Source: Rhodospirillales bacterium
GTDB taxonomy: Bacteria; Pseudomonadota; Alphaproteobacteria; Acetobacterales; Acetobacteraceae
DNA length: 64,000 bases
Reading direction: 5' to 3'
Assembly (NCBI GenBank): GCA_017304945.1
Contig: JAFKLG010000058.1
Location: 1-64,000, forward strand
Positions 48,037 to 56,455 of the stretch are shown here, piece by piece. The notes under the pieces were generated by a model. It saw nothing but the letters and a program-made list of their open reading frames with translations. It was not told where the DNA came from and made no database searches. Position 1 is the first letter of the stretch. The number at the start of each line of letters is the position of its first letter. The translations under genes and the position numbers were made by a program.

Positions 48037-48703
48037 GCCGCGAGGTCATCCTGACCGCCATCCGCCGCGGCTTGCGGCGGGGAGAGTTGCCCGCCGACCA
48101 GGCGGCGATGCTGCGCGGGCGGCTCGCCCAGCACCCGCGCCAGCTCATCCCCGCCCGCTCCGCCTGCCGCACCCGCAGCAGGTCGACCTGTTCGTGCGCA
48201 ACGTGGAGAAGGAGTTCGGGACGGTGACGCGGGTCGCCGCCGCCGCCGAGGTGCCGGGCGCGGTCGCCGACTACCTCGCCGCGCAGAACCTGCCGTCGGA
48301 GCTGGTGATGGCGCCCCACCCGGAGCTGCAGGCGATCCCGTGGCAGGAGCGGCCGATGCTGTCGATCCGGCAGGGTCGCGCGGAAGCCACCGATGCGGTC
48401 GCCGTGCAGCACGCCTTCGCCGGCATCGCCGAGACGGGGACGCTGATGTTCCCCTCCGCCCCGGAACGCCCGACCACGCTGAACGTGCTGGCCGACACGG
48501 CGATCGCGGTGCTGCGTGCCTCCCGCCTGGTGGGGGCCTATGAGGATGCCTGGGACCTGCTGCGCACGGAGCTGGGCGGCATGCCGCGCAACGTCATGCT
48601 GGTGACCGGCCCGTCGCGGTCGGCGGATATCGAGCAGACGCTGGAGCTGGGGGCGCACGGCCCACGACGGCTGCACGTCGTGCTGATCGACGACGCGGCA
48701 TAG
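48033..48703 (+). pseudogene. lutC: lutC, frameshifted
   Basis: LUD-domain protein LutC, the third subunit of the lactate oxidation complex. Frame 1 starts at the ATG 48033, overlapping the lutB stop, and reads MSREVILTAIRRGLRRGELP and RQLIPARS. After about 48162 the homology continues in another frame (LPHPQQVDLFVRNVEKEFG to LIDDAA, stop at 48703). One base seems to be missing near 48162-48164, where GC precedes CTGCCGCAC. Either the gene is inactive or the sequence has a single-base error; the second half keeps normal codon use, favouring error or a recent mutation. Confidence 0.85.
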
Positions 48704-48751
48704 GTCCGCCACCCCCTCTCCCCTCGCGGGAGAGGGCTGGGGTGAGGGGGT

Positions 48752-48825
48752 GGTCGGGGCGCTCGCACGCGGGTGCCGGACTCCGCGGGGGCGGTCGGGG
48801 CGCTCGCACGCGGGTGCCGGACTCC
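48752..48825. repeat. 33-bp direct repeat in an intergenic REP-like block
   Basis: Two identical 33-bp copies (48752-48784 and 48793-48825) begin GGTCGGGGCGCTCGCACGCG. They lie between two inverted-repeat modules of the CCCTCTCCC...GGGAGAGGG type (48717-48737 and 48835-48868). The block looks like a REP-type intergenic element between lutC and the HAD gene. Confidence 0.75.
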
Positions 48826-48885
48826 CCTGCACCTCTCCCCCTGACCCCTCCCGCAAGGGGAGGGGGATTCTGGCCACCCCGCCTC

Positions 48886-49536
48886 CTACCGACCCAGCGC
48901 CGCCAGCGCGTCCGCCAGCCCGTCCAGCCGCTCGACCCGCAGATGCGCGGCCTCGATCTCCGGTTTCTGCGCGTGCATCCAGCCCCAGGGGCCGCGGCGC
49001 ACGAACACGGCCGTCATTCCCGCGGCGCGCGCCGGCAGCACGTCGTTGTCGAGCCGGTCGCCGACATAGGCGATCTCCGCCGCCGGCACGCCCGCCAATT
49101 CCACGACATTCGCGAAAAAGCGCGGGTCGGGCTTCGACACGCCCCAGCCGCCCGAGGTCGCCACCGCATCCACCGGCAGGTCGAGCGCGGCGAGCGCCGC
49201 CTCCGCCGCAACCGGCTGGTTGCCGGCGATCAGCACCTTGAGCCCCCGCTCCCGCAGCGCGGTCAGGCAGGGCCGCGCATCCGGATACAGGTCGCCCTCC
49301 TCGAACGCATAGCGCCACCCGGCTTCGGCCCGCAGCCGCAGCGCCGTCGGCAGGTCCAGGTCGGGGCGGAAGATCTCGAACACGCGGCGATGCGACTCGC
49401 CGCGGTCCATCGTCACCCCCAGCGCGGTGAACAGCGTCAGCGCGGGAACGCCCAGGAACGCGGCCCATTCCAGCCAGTGCCGCGTCTCGTCGATCAGCGT
49501 CTCGCCGACATCGAAGCAGACCGCGCGGACCGGCAT
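48886..49536 (-). CDS. HAD-superfamily hydrolase
   Basis: A 216-residue phosphatase-like enzyme. Motif I is CFDVGETLIDETRHW, with the nucleophile Asp and then Gly-Glu-Thr; motif II is the serine/threonine position in LIAGNQP; Lys is in SKPDPRF; motif IV is YVGDRLDNDV. The nucleophile is Asp, but the second Asp of the usual DxD is Gly-Glu, so it may not be a simple phosphatase. It starts 1 bp after the formaldehyde dehydrogenase stop and is probably in the same operon. Confidence 0.88.
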   Translation of the reverse strand: MPVRAVCFDVGETLIDETRHWLEWAAFLGVPALTLFTALGVTMDRGESHRRVFEIFRPDLDLPTALRLRAEAGWRYAFEEGDLYPDARPCLTALRERGLKVLIAGNQPVAAEAALAALDLPVDAVATSGGWGVSKPDPRFFANVVELAGVPAAEIAYVGDRLDNDVLPARAAGMTAVFVRRGPWGWMHAQKPEIEAAHLRVERLDGLADALAALGR

Positions 49537-49537
49537 C

Positions 49538-50647
49538 TCAGAAGGTGACGACGCTGCGGATCGATTCGCCGCGGCGCATCAGGTCGAAGCCCTCGTTGAT
49601 CTGCTCGAACGGCAGCACGTGCGTGATCAGGTCGTCGATGTTGATCCGGCCGTCCATGTACCAGTCGACGATCCGGGGCACGTCGGTCCGGCCGCGGGCG
49701 CCGCCGAACGCGGTTCCCATCCACACCCGCCCGGTCACCAGTTGGAACGGCCGCGTCGCGATCTCCTGCCCGGCGCCGGCCACGCCGATGATGATCGACT
49801 TGCCCCAGCCGCGATGGGCGCATTCCAGCGCCTGGCGCATCACCTTGACGTTGCCGATGCACTCGAAGCTGTAGTCGGCGCCACCCTTGGTCAGGTCCAC
49901 CAGATAGGGGACGAGGTCGCCCTGCACCTCGGCCGGGTTGACGAAATGCGTCATGCCGAATTTCTCGGCCATCTCCTTGCGCCGCGGATTCAGGTCGACC
50001 CCGACGATCTGCTCCGCGCCGACCATGCGCAGGCCCTGGATCACGTTGAGCCCGATGCCGCCCAGCCCGAACACGACGGCGCGGCAGCCGGCCTCGGCCT
50101 TGGCCGTGTTGATCACCGCGCCCACCCCGGTGGTGACGCCGCAGCCGATGTAGCAGACCTTCTCGAACGGGGCGTCCGGGCGGATCTTCGCCAAGGCGAT
50201 CTCGGGCAGGACCGTGTAGTTCGCGAAGGTGGAGGTGCCCATGTAGTGGTAGACCGTTTCCGACCCGGAGCGGAAACGGCTGGTGCCGTCGGGCATCACG
50301 CCTTTCCCCTGGGTCGCGCGGATCGCCACGCACAAATTCGTCTTGCGGGACAGGCAGTATTCGCACTGCCGGCATTCCGGCGTGTAGAGCGGGATGACGT
50401 GATCGCCCTTCCGCAGGCTCGTCACGTTCTTGCCCACGTCCACCACGACGCCCGCGCCCTCATGACCGAGGATCGCCGGAAAGATCCCTTCCGGATCGGC
50501 GCCGGACAGGGTGAACTCGTCCGTATGGCAGATGCCGGTCGCCTTGATCTCGACCAGCACCTCTCCCTCGCGCGGGCCCTCGAGCTCGACCGTCTCGAGG
50601 CTGAGGGGCTTCCCGGCCTCACGAGCCACTGCGGCACGCACCTGCAT
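49538..50647 (-). CDS. frmA: S-(hydroxymethyl)glutathione dehydrogenase (class III ADH)
   Basis: A 369-residue zinc alcohol dehydrogenase. Catalytic zinc ligands are in ATGICHTDEFTLSG and GHEGAGVV, plus the Cys in YIGCGVTTG; the four structural-zinc Cys lie in PECRQCEYCLSRKTNLC. The NAD motif is VFGLGGIGLNVIQG. It oxidises S-hydroxymethylglutathione formed from formaldehyde and glutathione, and also reduces S-nitrosoglutathione. GGAGAG precedes the ATG. The usual partner S-formylglutathione hydrolase gene is not adjacent. Confidence 0.96.
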   Translation of the reverse strand: MQVRAAVAREAGKPLSLETVELEGPREGEVLVEIKATGICHTDEFTLSGADPEGIFPAILGHEGAGVVVDVGKNVTSLRKGDHVIPLYTPECRQCEYCLSRKTNLCVAIRATQGKGVMPDGTSRFRSGSETVYHYMGTSTFANYTVLPEIALAKIRPDAPFEKVCYIGCGVTTGVGAVINTAKAEAGCRAVVFGLGGIGLNVIQGLRMVGAEQIVGVDLNPRRKEMAEKFGMTHFVNPAEVQGDLVPYLVDLTKGGADYSFECIGNVKVMRQALECAHRGWGKSIIIGVAGAGQEIATRPFQLVTGRVWMGTAFGGARGRTDVPRIVDWYMDGRINIDDLITHVLPFEQINEGFDLMRRGESIRSVVTF

Positions 50648-50685
50648 TCTTACTCTCCAGCGTCAAACCGGCTGGATGGTGCGTG

Positions 50686-51510
50686 CTACGGCCGCGCCGG
50701 GCAAGAGCGTTCGGGCGTCGCGGCCGGCCAGAACGGGTTCCGCTCCAGGCTGGGCAGGGCGACCGGCCGCATCCGCTGACCGCGGGCCCGGTAGAGCCGG
50801 CGGGCGTCCTGCATCAGCTCCGCCTCGTCCGCATGGCGCAGGTCGATCGCGACCAGCAGCGGGGCGGAGAGGACCCGCGGCGGCAGCGTGACGGGTTCGG
50901 CGTCCAGGTCGATGACCCGGCGCGACGCGACGGCCTGGCGGTAGGGGGCGATGCTCTGCAGCGCGGCGCGGCTCGCCGCATGGTCGATCTTGTGCCCGAG
51001 GCTGAGTGCCGCGCGGTGCAGCAGCGCCATCGGGGCCAGCCGGATCACGTTTTGGGGCGGTTCGGGGGCGAAGCAGGCATTGCGCATCGCGCCCGCGGTC
51101 TCGGACAGCACGTGGCAGAACGTCGCGCTGCTCGACAGGCTGACCACGGCGTCCGGCAGGGCATCGAGCCCGGCCATCCGCAGCAGGAGAAACGCGATCA
51201 TCCGGCGCATCAGGTGCTGGCCGCGCGTTTCCGCCACCACGTACGCCGTCTCGAGGACGAGCAGGCTTTCCGCCGCGGTGACGTGGTCGAGTCCGCCCAG
51301 CACGCCGAGATTGCGGCCGGTCGCGAGATCGGAGGCGATCACCAGGTGGTCGTAGTCGCGAAGATCCAGCCGGAACGACGGCATGGTCTCGCCGGGCGGC
51401 AAACCGTCCAGCAGATCCTCGAGGATGGCGTCCCGGTCGAGTTCACCGAGCGCGTTCGAGTCTCTGATGTAGAGCAACCGAAACCCGTGTTCCGTCAGTA
51501 CGTGCTCCAT
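50686..51510 (-). CDS. Protein of unknown function, acyltransferase-like
   Basis: A 274-residue soluble protein not assigned to a family. Residues 10-130 alternate strands and helices like a GNAT acetyltransferase (LLYIRDSNALGELDRDAI, LVIASDLATGRNLGVLGGL, ETRGQHLMRRMIAFLLLRMAG), with RGQHLMRRM resembling the acetyl-CoA-binding RGxGxxxxM loop. The last 100 residues include ALLHRAALSLGHKIDHAASR. I take the ATG at 51510; longer in-frame starts would run into a low-complexity Arg-rich leader. Role unknown. Confidence 0.6.
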   Translation of the reverse strand: MEHVLTEHGFRLLYIRDSNALGELDRDAILEDLLDGLPPGETMPSFRLDLRDYDHLVIASDLATGRNLGVLGGLDHVTAAESLLVLETAYVVAETRGQHLMRRMIAFLLLRMAGLDALPDAVVSLSSSATFCHVLSETAGAMRNACFAPEPPQNVIRLAPMALLHRAALSLGHKIDHAASRAALQSIAPYRQAVASRRVIDLDAEPVTLPPRVLSAPLLVAIDLRHADEAELMQDARRLYRARGQRMRPVALPSLERNPFWPAATPERSCPARP

Positions 51511-51687
51511 GACGCCGGCCCCCGCAGCGTTGCGCTTGGTCCACAAGCTATCGATGGGCCCCGGAAGTGCTGTGAACCACGTCACAGGGCAAGCGGAATG
51601 TGACGTCTTTGAGCAGTTGTGTACTGAGTGGGACCGAAATGAGACGAGCGCCTGCCCACCTCGCCTCGCTTGCCGGGAGGTGCGGCA

Positions 51688-51862
51688 TGTTTGATCGCGT
51701 GATTCACGGCTCCGGCGAGCACGCCTCCGCCGATCACGTTCTGCATGTTTGATCGCGTGATTCACGGCTTCGGCGGAGCACGCCTTCGCCGATCACGCTC
51801 TGCGTGTTTGATCGCGTGATTCACGGCTCCGGCGGGCACGCCTCCGCCGATCACGCGTTGGG
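51688..51862. repeat. Three tandem 58-59 bp hairpin repeats
   Basis: Copies start at 51688, 51746 and 51805 with TGTTTGATCGCGTGATTCAC, and each ends near GCCGATCACG. Within a copy CGTGAT pairs with ATCACG, and an inner GGC/GCC segment extends the stem. Each unit can therefore fold alone. Each copy also begins with ATG or GTG followed by TTTGATCGCGTG. The spacing is constant (58 and 59) and there are no unique spacers. Confidence 0.85.
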
Positions 51863-51879
51863 TGTGCAGCCAAACGACG

Positions 51880-51910
51880 AACGGCCCGCTCGCGCCTGCG
51901 AACGGGCCGT
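51880..51910 (-). terminator. Hairpin downstream of the cold-shock gene
   Basis: GACGAACGGCCCGCTCGCG followed by CTGCGAACGGGCCGTCTGC forms a stem around GACGG.CCCG / CGGGCCGTC. It lies about 20 bp after the cold-shock gene stop on the minus strand, so it is a reasonable terminator for that gene. Confidence 0.6.
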
Positions 51911-51933
51911 CTGCTTCACACGAGGCAGGCCGG

Positions 51934-52578
51934 TCAGCCGAGCCGGATGGCGGCTGCTTCCGGACCCTTGGCGCCTTGCACGACGTCCATCACCACGGAC
52001 TGACCTTCGGCGAGCTGGGTGATCCCGGCGCGCTGCAGGGCAGAGGCGTGGACGAACACGTCCTTGCCGCCTTCCACCGGGGCGACGAAGCCGAAGCCCT
52101 TGGTGGCGTTGTACCACTTGACGGTGCCCTGGGTCTCGACCGAGGGGCCGGTCGGTGCGCCACGGCGCGGACCCGCGCCCATGCCGCCACCCATGCCGCC
52201 CGGACGCGGACCGCGAGCCTGCGGCGTGGCGGTGCTCTCGTCGACCGAGATCACCTCCGACACCTGGCGGCCCTTCTGGCCCTGGCCGATGCGCACGCGC
52301 AGCGTGGCGCCGGGGCTGACCGCACTGTGGCCTGCGTTGTTCAGGGTGTTGGCGTGCAGGAAGGCGTCACCCGACCCGTCCGACAGCGCCACGAACCCGA
52401 ACCCCTTCTCGGGGTTGAACCACTTGACGGTCGCGTCATGCTCGGGGCCGAACCCGGCGGACGACGGCCACGACGGTGACATGCTGCGCGGCATATCGCC
52501 TGGCGGCGCACGATCGTAGGCAAAGTCGTCATCGAAGCCACGGCGCCGAGGGGGGCGGCCACGGCCACGGTTGGTCAT
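51934..52578 (-). CDS. Cold-shock protein with two CSD domains
   Basis: A 214-residue nucleic-acid-binding protein with two cold-shock domains. The first (residues 48-115) has [16 protein letters not shown] and DAFLHAN; the second (150-212) has [18 protein letters not shown] and DVFVHAS, i.e. RNP1 and RNP2 in both. A Gly/Pro/Arg-rich linker joins them, and an Arg-rich leader ([14 protein letters not shown]) precedes them. Two-CSD proteins are common in alphaproteobacteria and act as RNA chaperones. The ATG at 52578 begins the Arg-rich leader. Confidence 0.93.
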   Translation of the reverse strand: MTNRGRGRPPRRRGFDDDFAYDRAPPGDMPRSMSPSWPSSAGFGPEHDATVKWFNPEKGFGFVALSDGSGDAFLHANTLNNAGHSAVSPGATLRVRIGQGQKGRQVSEVISVDESTATPQARGPRPGGMGGGMGAGPRRGAPTGPSVETQGTVKWYNATKGFGFVAPVEGGKDVFVHASALQRAGITQLAEGQSVVMDVVQGAKGPEAAAIRLG

Positions 52579-52882
52579 GCTCAAGAGAAAGTCGTCCTCA
52601 TCTAGTCGTTGCGAGCCGGCCTTTGCCAGGATGACATGCGCCACATGACATGCGCCAGAGTGTCTTCGTCACCGCCGGGAAACGTGGCCCGATGCTCACC
52701 GAGTGAATGACCACCCGTCGAAAATCCGATCCCGCCTCTACGCGGCAATAACACGATATAGGCAAACCGCCTCTGCTCGCCAGAGCAAATCCGCAGTTCC
52801 CGCATGGCATGCCAGCAAAATCACCATGATTCCGCGTCCGATCCGACGTCCGGATGCCCAAGGAGGATGCGCACGGGCCTGC
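52579..52882. other. Intergenic region, likely 5' leader of the cold-shock gene
   Basis: A 304-bp gap between rmuC and the cold-shock gene. It contains a 13-bp direct repeat, ATGACATGCGCCA, at 52631 and 52645. Its AT-richer part near 52745-52770 suits a promoter. A long structured 5' leader would be typical for cold-shock mRNAs, but I cannot show it. Confidence 0.45.
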
Positions 52883-54205
52883 TCACGCCTCCAGGTCGGC
52901 CGGATCCGGCGCGCGTTCCGCCTCGGAATCGAGCGCCAGCAGCGCCTCGGCCTGCTCGTCCTCGATCGCCTCCACGCCGCGCAGCTTGCGGTCCACCGCG
53001 CGGGTGCGCACCCGCGCCCGCTCGATCGTCGTGCTGAACGTGCTCGCCTGCCGGGCAAGCTGCGACAGCACCTTGTCCATCTTCAGCATCTCGCCCTTGG
53101 TGGCGCCCAGCAGCGCACGCACCTGGTCCGCCTTCTGCTCCAGCGCCAGGGTGACGAAGCCGAGGTGGATCGTTCGCAGCAGGGCCGGGAAGAGGGTTGG
53201 GCCCATCACCAGCACCCGGCATTCGCGGCCGATCTCGTCGATCAGGCCGGGGATCCGCGCGACCTCCGCATACAGCGCATCGGTCGGCAGATAGAGCACC
53301 GCGAACTCCACGGTCACCGGCGGGCAGATGTATTTGGCGGCGATCTTGCGCGCCTCGTCCCGCACCCGCCGCTCCAGCATCCGCGTGGCGGCGCGTTCGC
53401 CCTCCACGTCCCCGGCCTCCGAGGCGGCCAGCAAGCGCTCGAAATCCTCCACCGGGAACTTGGCGTCGATCGGCAGTACCGGGCGGACCTCCCCGCGCAT
53501 CGGCATGACGACCGCGAATTCCACCACCTCGTCGCTGTCGGCCCGCACCTTGTGGTTGGCGTGATACGCGCCCGGCGGCAGCACGTCGTCCAGCATCGCC
53601 CGCACCTGGGTCTCGCCCCAGCCGCCGCGCGTCTTGACGTTGCTGAACAGGCGCTTGATGTCGCCGATCTGCGCGGTCACCGCCTGCACGTCGCCCATCG
53701 CCTTCTGCACCGCGGTGAACTGGTCCACCACGCGGGCGAAGCTCTCGGTCATCTGCTTCTCGACCGCGGCGTGAAGCTGCTCGTTCACCGTCGCCTGGAT
53801 GGCGGCGAGCTTCGTCTCGTTGCCCTCCCGCATCTCACGCAGCTTCGCTTCCAGCATGGCGCGCGTGGTCTCGAACTGCGCCGCGATCCGCGCATCGGCT
53901 GCCTGCTGGGCCTCGTTCAGCGCCAGCCGCAGCTCGCCCTGGCCACGCGACAGCACGGTGCGGAGCTGCTCGATCGCGGTGTCGAGGGCACCACGCAGCG
54001 CGCCGAGACGCTCCGCCTGGTCGGCGCCCGCGCCGCGGAGCGCCGCGCGGGTCGTCTCCCCCTCCGCGCGCTGGCCGGCCAGCGCCTGTTCGGCCGCGAG
54101 GCGTAGATGCTCGAGCAGGCGCGCCTGGCGCAGCACCACCAGCATCGCGATCAGGGCAGCCAGGGCCGCGACGCAGGCGGCCGCCAGGGACAGCAGTGTC
54201 AGCAT
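52883..54205 (-). CDS. rmuC: DNA recombination protein RmuC
   Basis: A 440-residue RmuC. An N-terminal membrane segment (MLTLLSLAAACVAALAALIA) is followed by a coiled coil (residues 25-150) and the RmuC domain with GGWGETQVRAMLDDVLPPG, LPIDAKFPVEDFERLL and GPTLFPALLRTIHLGF. The domain resembles restriction-like nucleases; RmuC limits DNA inversions and repair at repeats. I take the ATG at 54205, which begins directly at the membrane segment; a longer start at 54244 is possible. Monocistronic. Confidence 0.94.
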   Translation of the reverse strand: MLTLLSLAAACVAALAALIAMLVVLRQARLLEHLRLAAEQALAGQRAEGETTRAALRGAGADQAERLGALRGALDTAIEQLRTVLSRGQGELRLALNEAQQAADARIAAQFETTRAMLEAKLREMREGNETKLAAIQATVNEQLHAAVEKQMTESFARVVDQFTAVQKAMGDVQAVTAQIGDIKRLFSNVKTRGGWGETQVRAMLDDVLPPGAYHANHKVRADSDEVVEFAVVMPMRGEVRPVLPIDAKFPVEDFERLLAASEAGDVEGERAATRMLERRVRDEARKIAAKYICPPVTVEFAVLYLPTDALYAEVARIPGLIDEIGRECRVLVMGPTLFPALLRTIHLGFVTLALEQKADQVRALLGATKGEMLKMDKVLSQLARQASTFSTTIERARVRTRAVDRKLRGVEAIEDEQAEALLALDSEAERAPDPADLEA

Positions 54206-54274
54206 GGGACAGGATCCGAGTCGCGGGCGGCCAGTATGCGCCAACCGGCGCCGCCTGCAGCGGCGCCGCGCCGG

Positions 54275-56455
54275 TCAGGCCACCTTGTCCGTCGCGGGGG
54301 GATGCGCCTCGTTGCCGGCGAGCGCGGGCAGCAACGGCAGCAGCAGGTTCAGGTCGCGTTCGGCCAGGCAGACCAGATAGTGGTCGGTGAACGGCGTGTC
54401 CTGCGGCGCCTCCGGCATCGGCAGCCCGTCCTCGCCCAGCGGCAGCGCGGTCAGGCCGAGGTCGTGATAGACCTTGAGCAGATCGGGGCCGGCCCGCCAC
54501 ACCGCCGCGCTCAGCCCCTCCTGCTGGGCGAGGTCGCGCAGCCGCCAGATCGCCGAGACACGGTCGGAATCGGAGCCGATCGGGTCACCCAGGCCCAGCA
54601 GCACGCGGCCCAGGCGGCGGAAGGCGATGCCGGCGCGTTCGGCCTCGCCGAACACGATGCCGTCGGCAGATGCGGGCGGACGCCCGCCCAGCGCGGTCAA
54701 CCGGGCGCGGCCGGTGCCGTCCCAGGGCTGGAAGCGCACCCGGCCGGGCCGCAGCAGCCGCCAGATCGCCACCAGCGCGAGCAGCACGGTGACCGCGACC
54801 GCGAGGCGCAGCGAGTTCGGCACGTCCGGCGAGAGCACGATCGCCCACCAGGCGTTGTTGCTCATGAAGTGCGTATGCGGGCGGGTCAGGGCGAGCGCGG
54901 AAAGGCAAATCACCAGCACGATCAGCGACAGGGCGCTGGTCGGCTCGAGCGGACCGCTGATCAGCTTGGCGTGGCGGTAGAAGCAGGCGCGGAACGGCGC
55001 CAGCAGCAGCGTGGTCAGCACCAGCACGCCGGCCACCCAGAGCCGGTCGTCCTGGGTCGCGGCGAAGGCGGCGCCGGCCACCAGCAGCAGGATGGTCAGG
55101 CCCCAGGCCAGATTGACGCGCTGCGACAGCGCCACCGCCATCATCACCAGGCCGGCGCCGATCAGCGACGGCACGAACTGCCCGGCCTGGCTCGCGAGAT
55201 CGGCATAGTCCGGGTCGAGCCAGGAGAAGTCGCCCTGCGGGGCCAGCACGCCCAGGCACAGCATCAGCACGCCGCACAGCGCGACCGAGCCGGTGGCGGA
55301 GGCGACCGCGAAATCGGGCTCGCTCCAGCGCCCGAGCGTCTGCAGGCGCGCGAAGCGGCCGCCGCGGAAGAGCGCGCCGCCGCGCAACAGGATCTCGTTG
55401 CCGGCGAACATGCCGCCCGCCAGGAACAGCGGGATCACGTAGTAGTACAGCCGGAACACCACGATGGCGCCGACGATGTGCGGCGCGTCGAGATAAGGCT
55501 CGAGCCCCAGCAGCATCGCGGTGTCGAACACGCCGATGCCGCCCGGCAGGTTCGCGGCCAACCCGGCCGTGTAGGAGGCGACGTAGACGCCGAGGAAGAT
55601 CAGCCAGGTCAGGCCGGGCGCCTCCGGCAGCAGCGCGTAGAAGATCGTCGCGGTGATGGCGACGTCGACGGTCGCCAGGAGCACCTGGATCACCGCCATG
55701 CGCCAGCCCGGCAGCTCGATCTCGTGGCCGAAAATGCGGAACGTGCCGAGGATGCGCGACAGGGTCACGTAGCCCAGCACGATCAGCCAGAGCAGCGCGC
55801 CGATGCCCCACAGGCCCCAGAGCGGCAGATAATGGCCGAAGAACGGGACCGCGCGCGGCTCGACGAACAGGATGGCGCCGCCCAGCACCATGCCGCCCAG
55901 GCCGAAGGTGAGGCTGCAGAATGCGACGGTCTTGCCGATCTGCAGCGGCGTCAGCCCCCAATGCGCGTAGAGCCGGTAGCGTACGGCGGCGCCGGAGACC
56001 GCGGCGAAGCCCAGATTGTGCGACAGCGAGTAGGCGCAGAACGAGGCGAAGGCGACGCGGCCGTAGGAGACCTTGTGGCCGGCATAGATCGTGCCGAGCC
56101 GGTCGTAGAAGGTCAGCACGAAGTAGGAGAGGATGGTCCAGACGAAGGAGAAGGCGAGCGCCTGGGCCGGGATCCCGTGCAGCGCGTCGCCGATGTCCTT
56201 GAGCTTGAGATGGCGGAACTCGCGCTGCACCACGTAGATCGCGCCGACCAGCAGCACGAGGCCGAGAAGCGCCGGCGCATGCCGCAGGAGGGAACGCCAG
56301 CCCTTGCGGCCGCCGCCCTCCGGCGGTCCGGCCTCGGCCGAGGACGCGTCGCCATGCGGCGCCTGGCTCGCCGGCGGGGCAGCGGACGGGCCCGCGTCAG
56401 CTCGGGGCGTGGCGGCAGGTCCGGGATCGGTCCGGCGTGGTTCAGGCCGCTGCAT
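54275..56455 (-). CDS. MprF-like lysyl-phosphatidylglycerol flippase/synthase, short C-terminus
   Basis: A 726-residue inner-membrane protein. A Pro/Ala-rich leader (50 residues) precedes the MprF-type flippase block ([21 protein letters not shown], then [20 protein letters not shown]), with about 14 TMs in all. The cytoplasmic end starts like the MprF synthase domain ([19 protein letters not shown]) but stops after about 110 residues; the full domain is about 300. It overlaps the lysyl-tRNA synthetase gene by 14 bp. Full MprF uses Lys-tRNA to make lysyl-PG; with this end it may lack catalytic residues. Confidence 0.85.
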   Translation of the reverse strand: MQRPEPRRTDPGPAATPRADAGPSAAPPASQAPHGDASSAEAGPPEGGGRKGWRSLLRHAPALLGLVLLVGAIYVVQREFRHLKLKDIGDALHGIPAQALAFSFVWTILSYFVLTFYDRLGTIYAGHKVSYGRVAFASFCAYSLSHNLGFAAVSGAAVRYRLYAHWGLTPLQIGKTVAFCSLTFGLGGMVLGGAILFVEPRAVPFFGHYLPLWGLWGIGALLWLIVLGYVTLSRILGTFRIFGHEIELPGWRMAVIQVLLATVDVAITATIFYALLPEAPGLTWLIFLGVYVASYTAGLAANLPGGIGVFDTAMLLGLEPYLDAPHIVGAIVVFRLYYYVIPLFLAGGMFAGNEILLRGGALFRGGRFARLQTLGRWSEPDFAVASATGSVALCGVLMLCLGVLAPQGDFSWLDPDYADLASQAGQFVPSLIGAGLVMMAVALSQRVNLAWGLTILLLVAGAAFAATQDDRLWVAGVLVLTTLLLAPFRACFYRHAKLISGPLEPTSALSLIVLVICLSALALTRPHTHFMSNNAWWAIVLSPDVPNSLRLAVAVTVLLALVAIWRLLRPGRVRFQPWDGTGRARLTALGGRPPASADGIVFGEAERAGIAFRRLGRVLLGLGDPIGSDSDRVSAIWRLRDLAQQEGLSAAVWRAGPDLLKVYHDLGLTALPLGEDGLPMPEAPQDTPFTDHYLVCLAERDLNLLLPLLPALAGNEAHPPATDKVA

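Larger units (their letters stand above)
51511..51933. other. Intergenic region holding three tandem repeats
   Basis: A 423-bp gap. The first 170 bp are less GC-rich and have no convincing gene. The rest is the three-copy repeat at 51688-51862, and the last 70 bp lie before the cold-shock gene stop with possible hairpin GAACGGGCC-type pairing (GAACGGCCCGCTCGC and GCGAACGGGCCGTC), which may be its terminator. Confidence 0.5.

Noticed and set aside
51688-51862. Three-copy repeat considered as a CRISPR or as three small genes beginning MFDRVIHG
   Set aside because: No unique spacers, and the frame diverges between copies; only copy 1 closes as a short peptide without a convincing ribosome-binding site.
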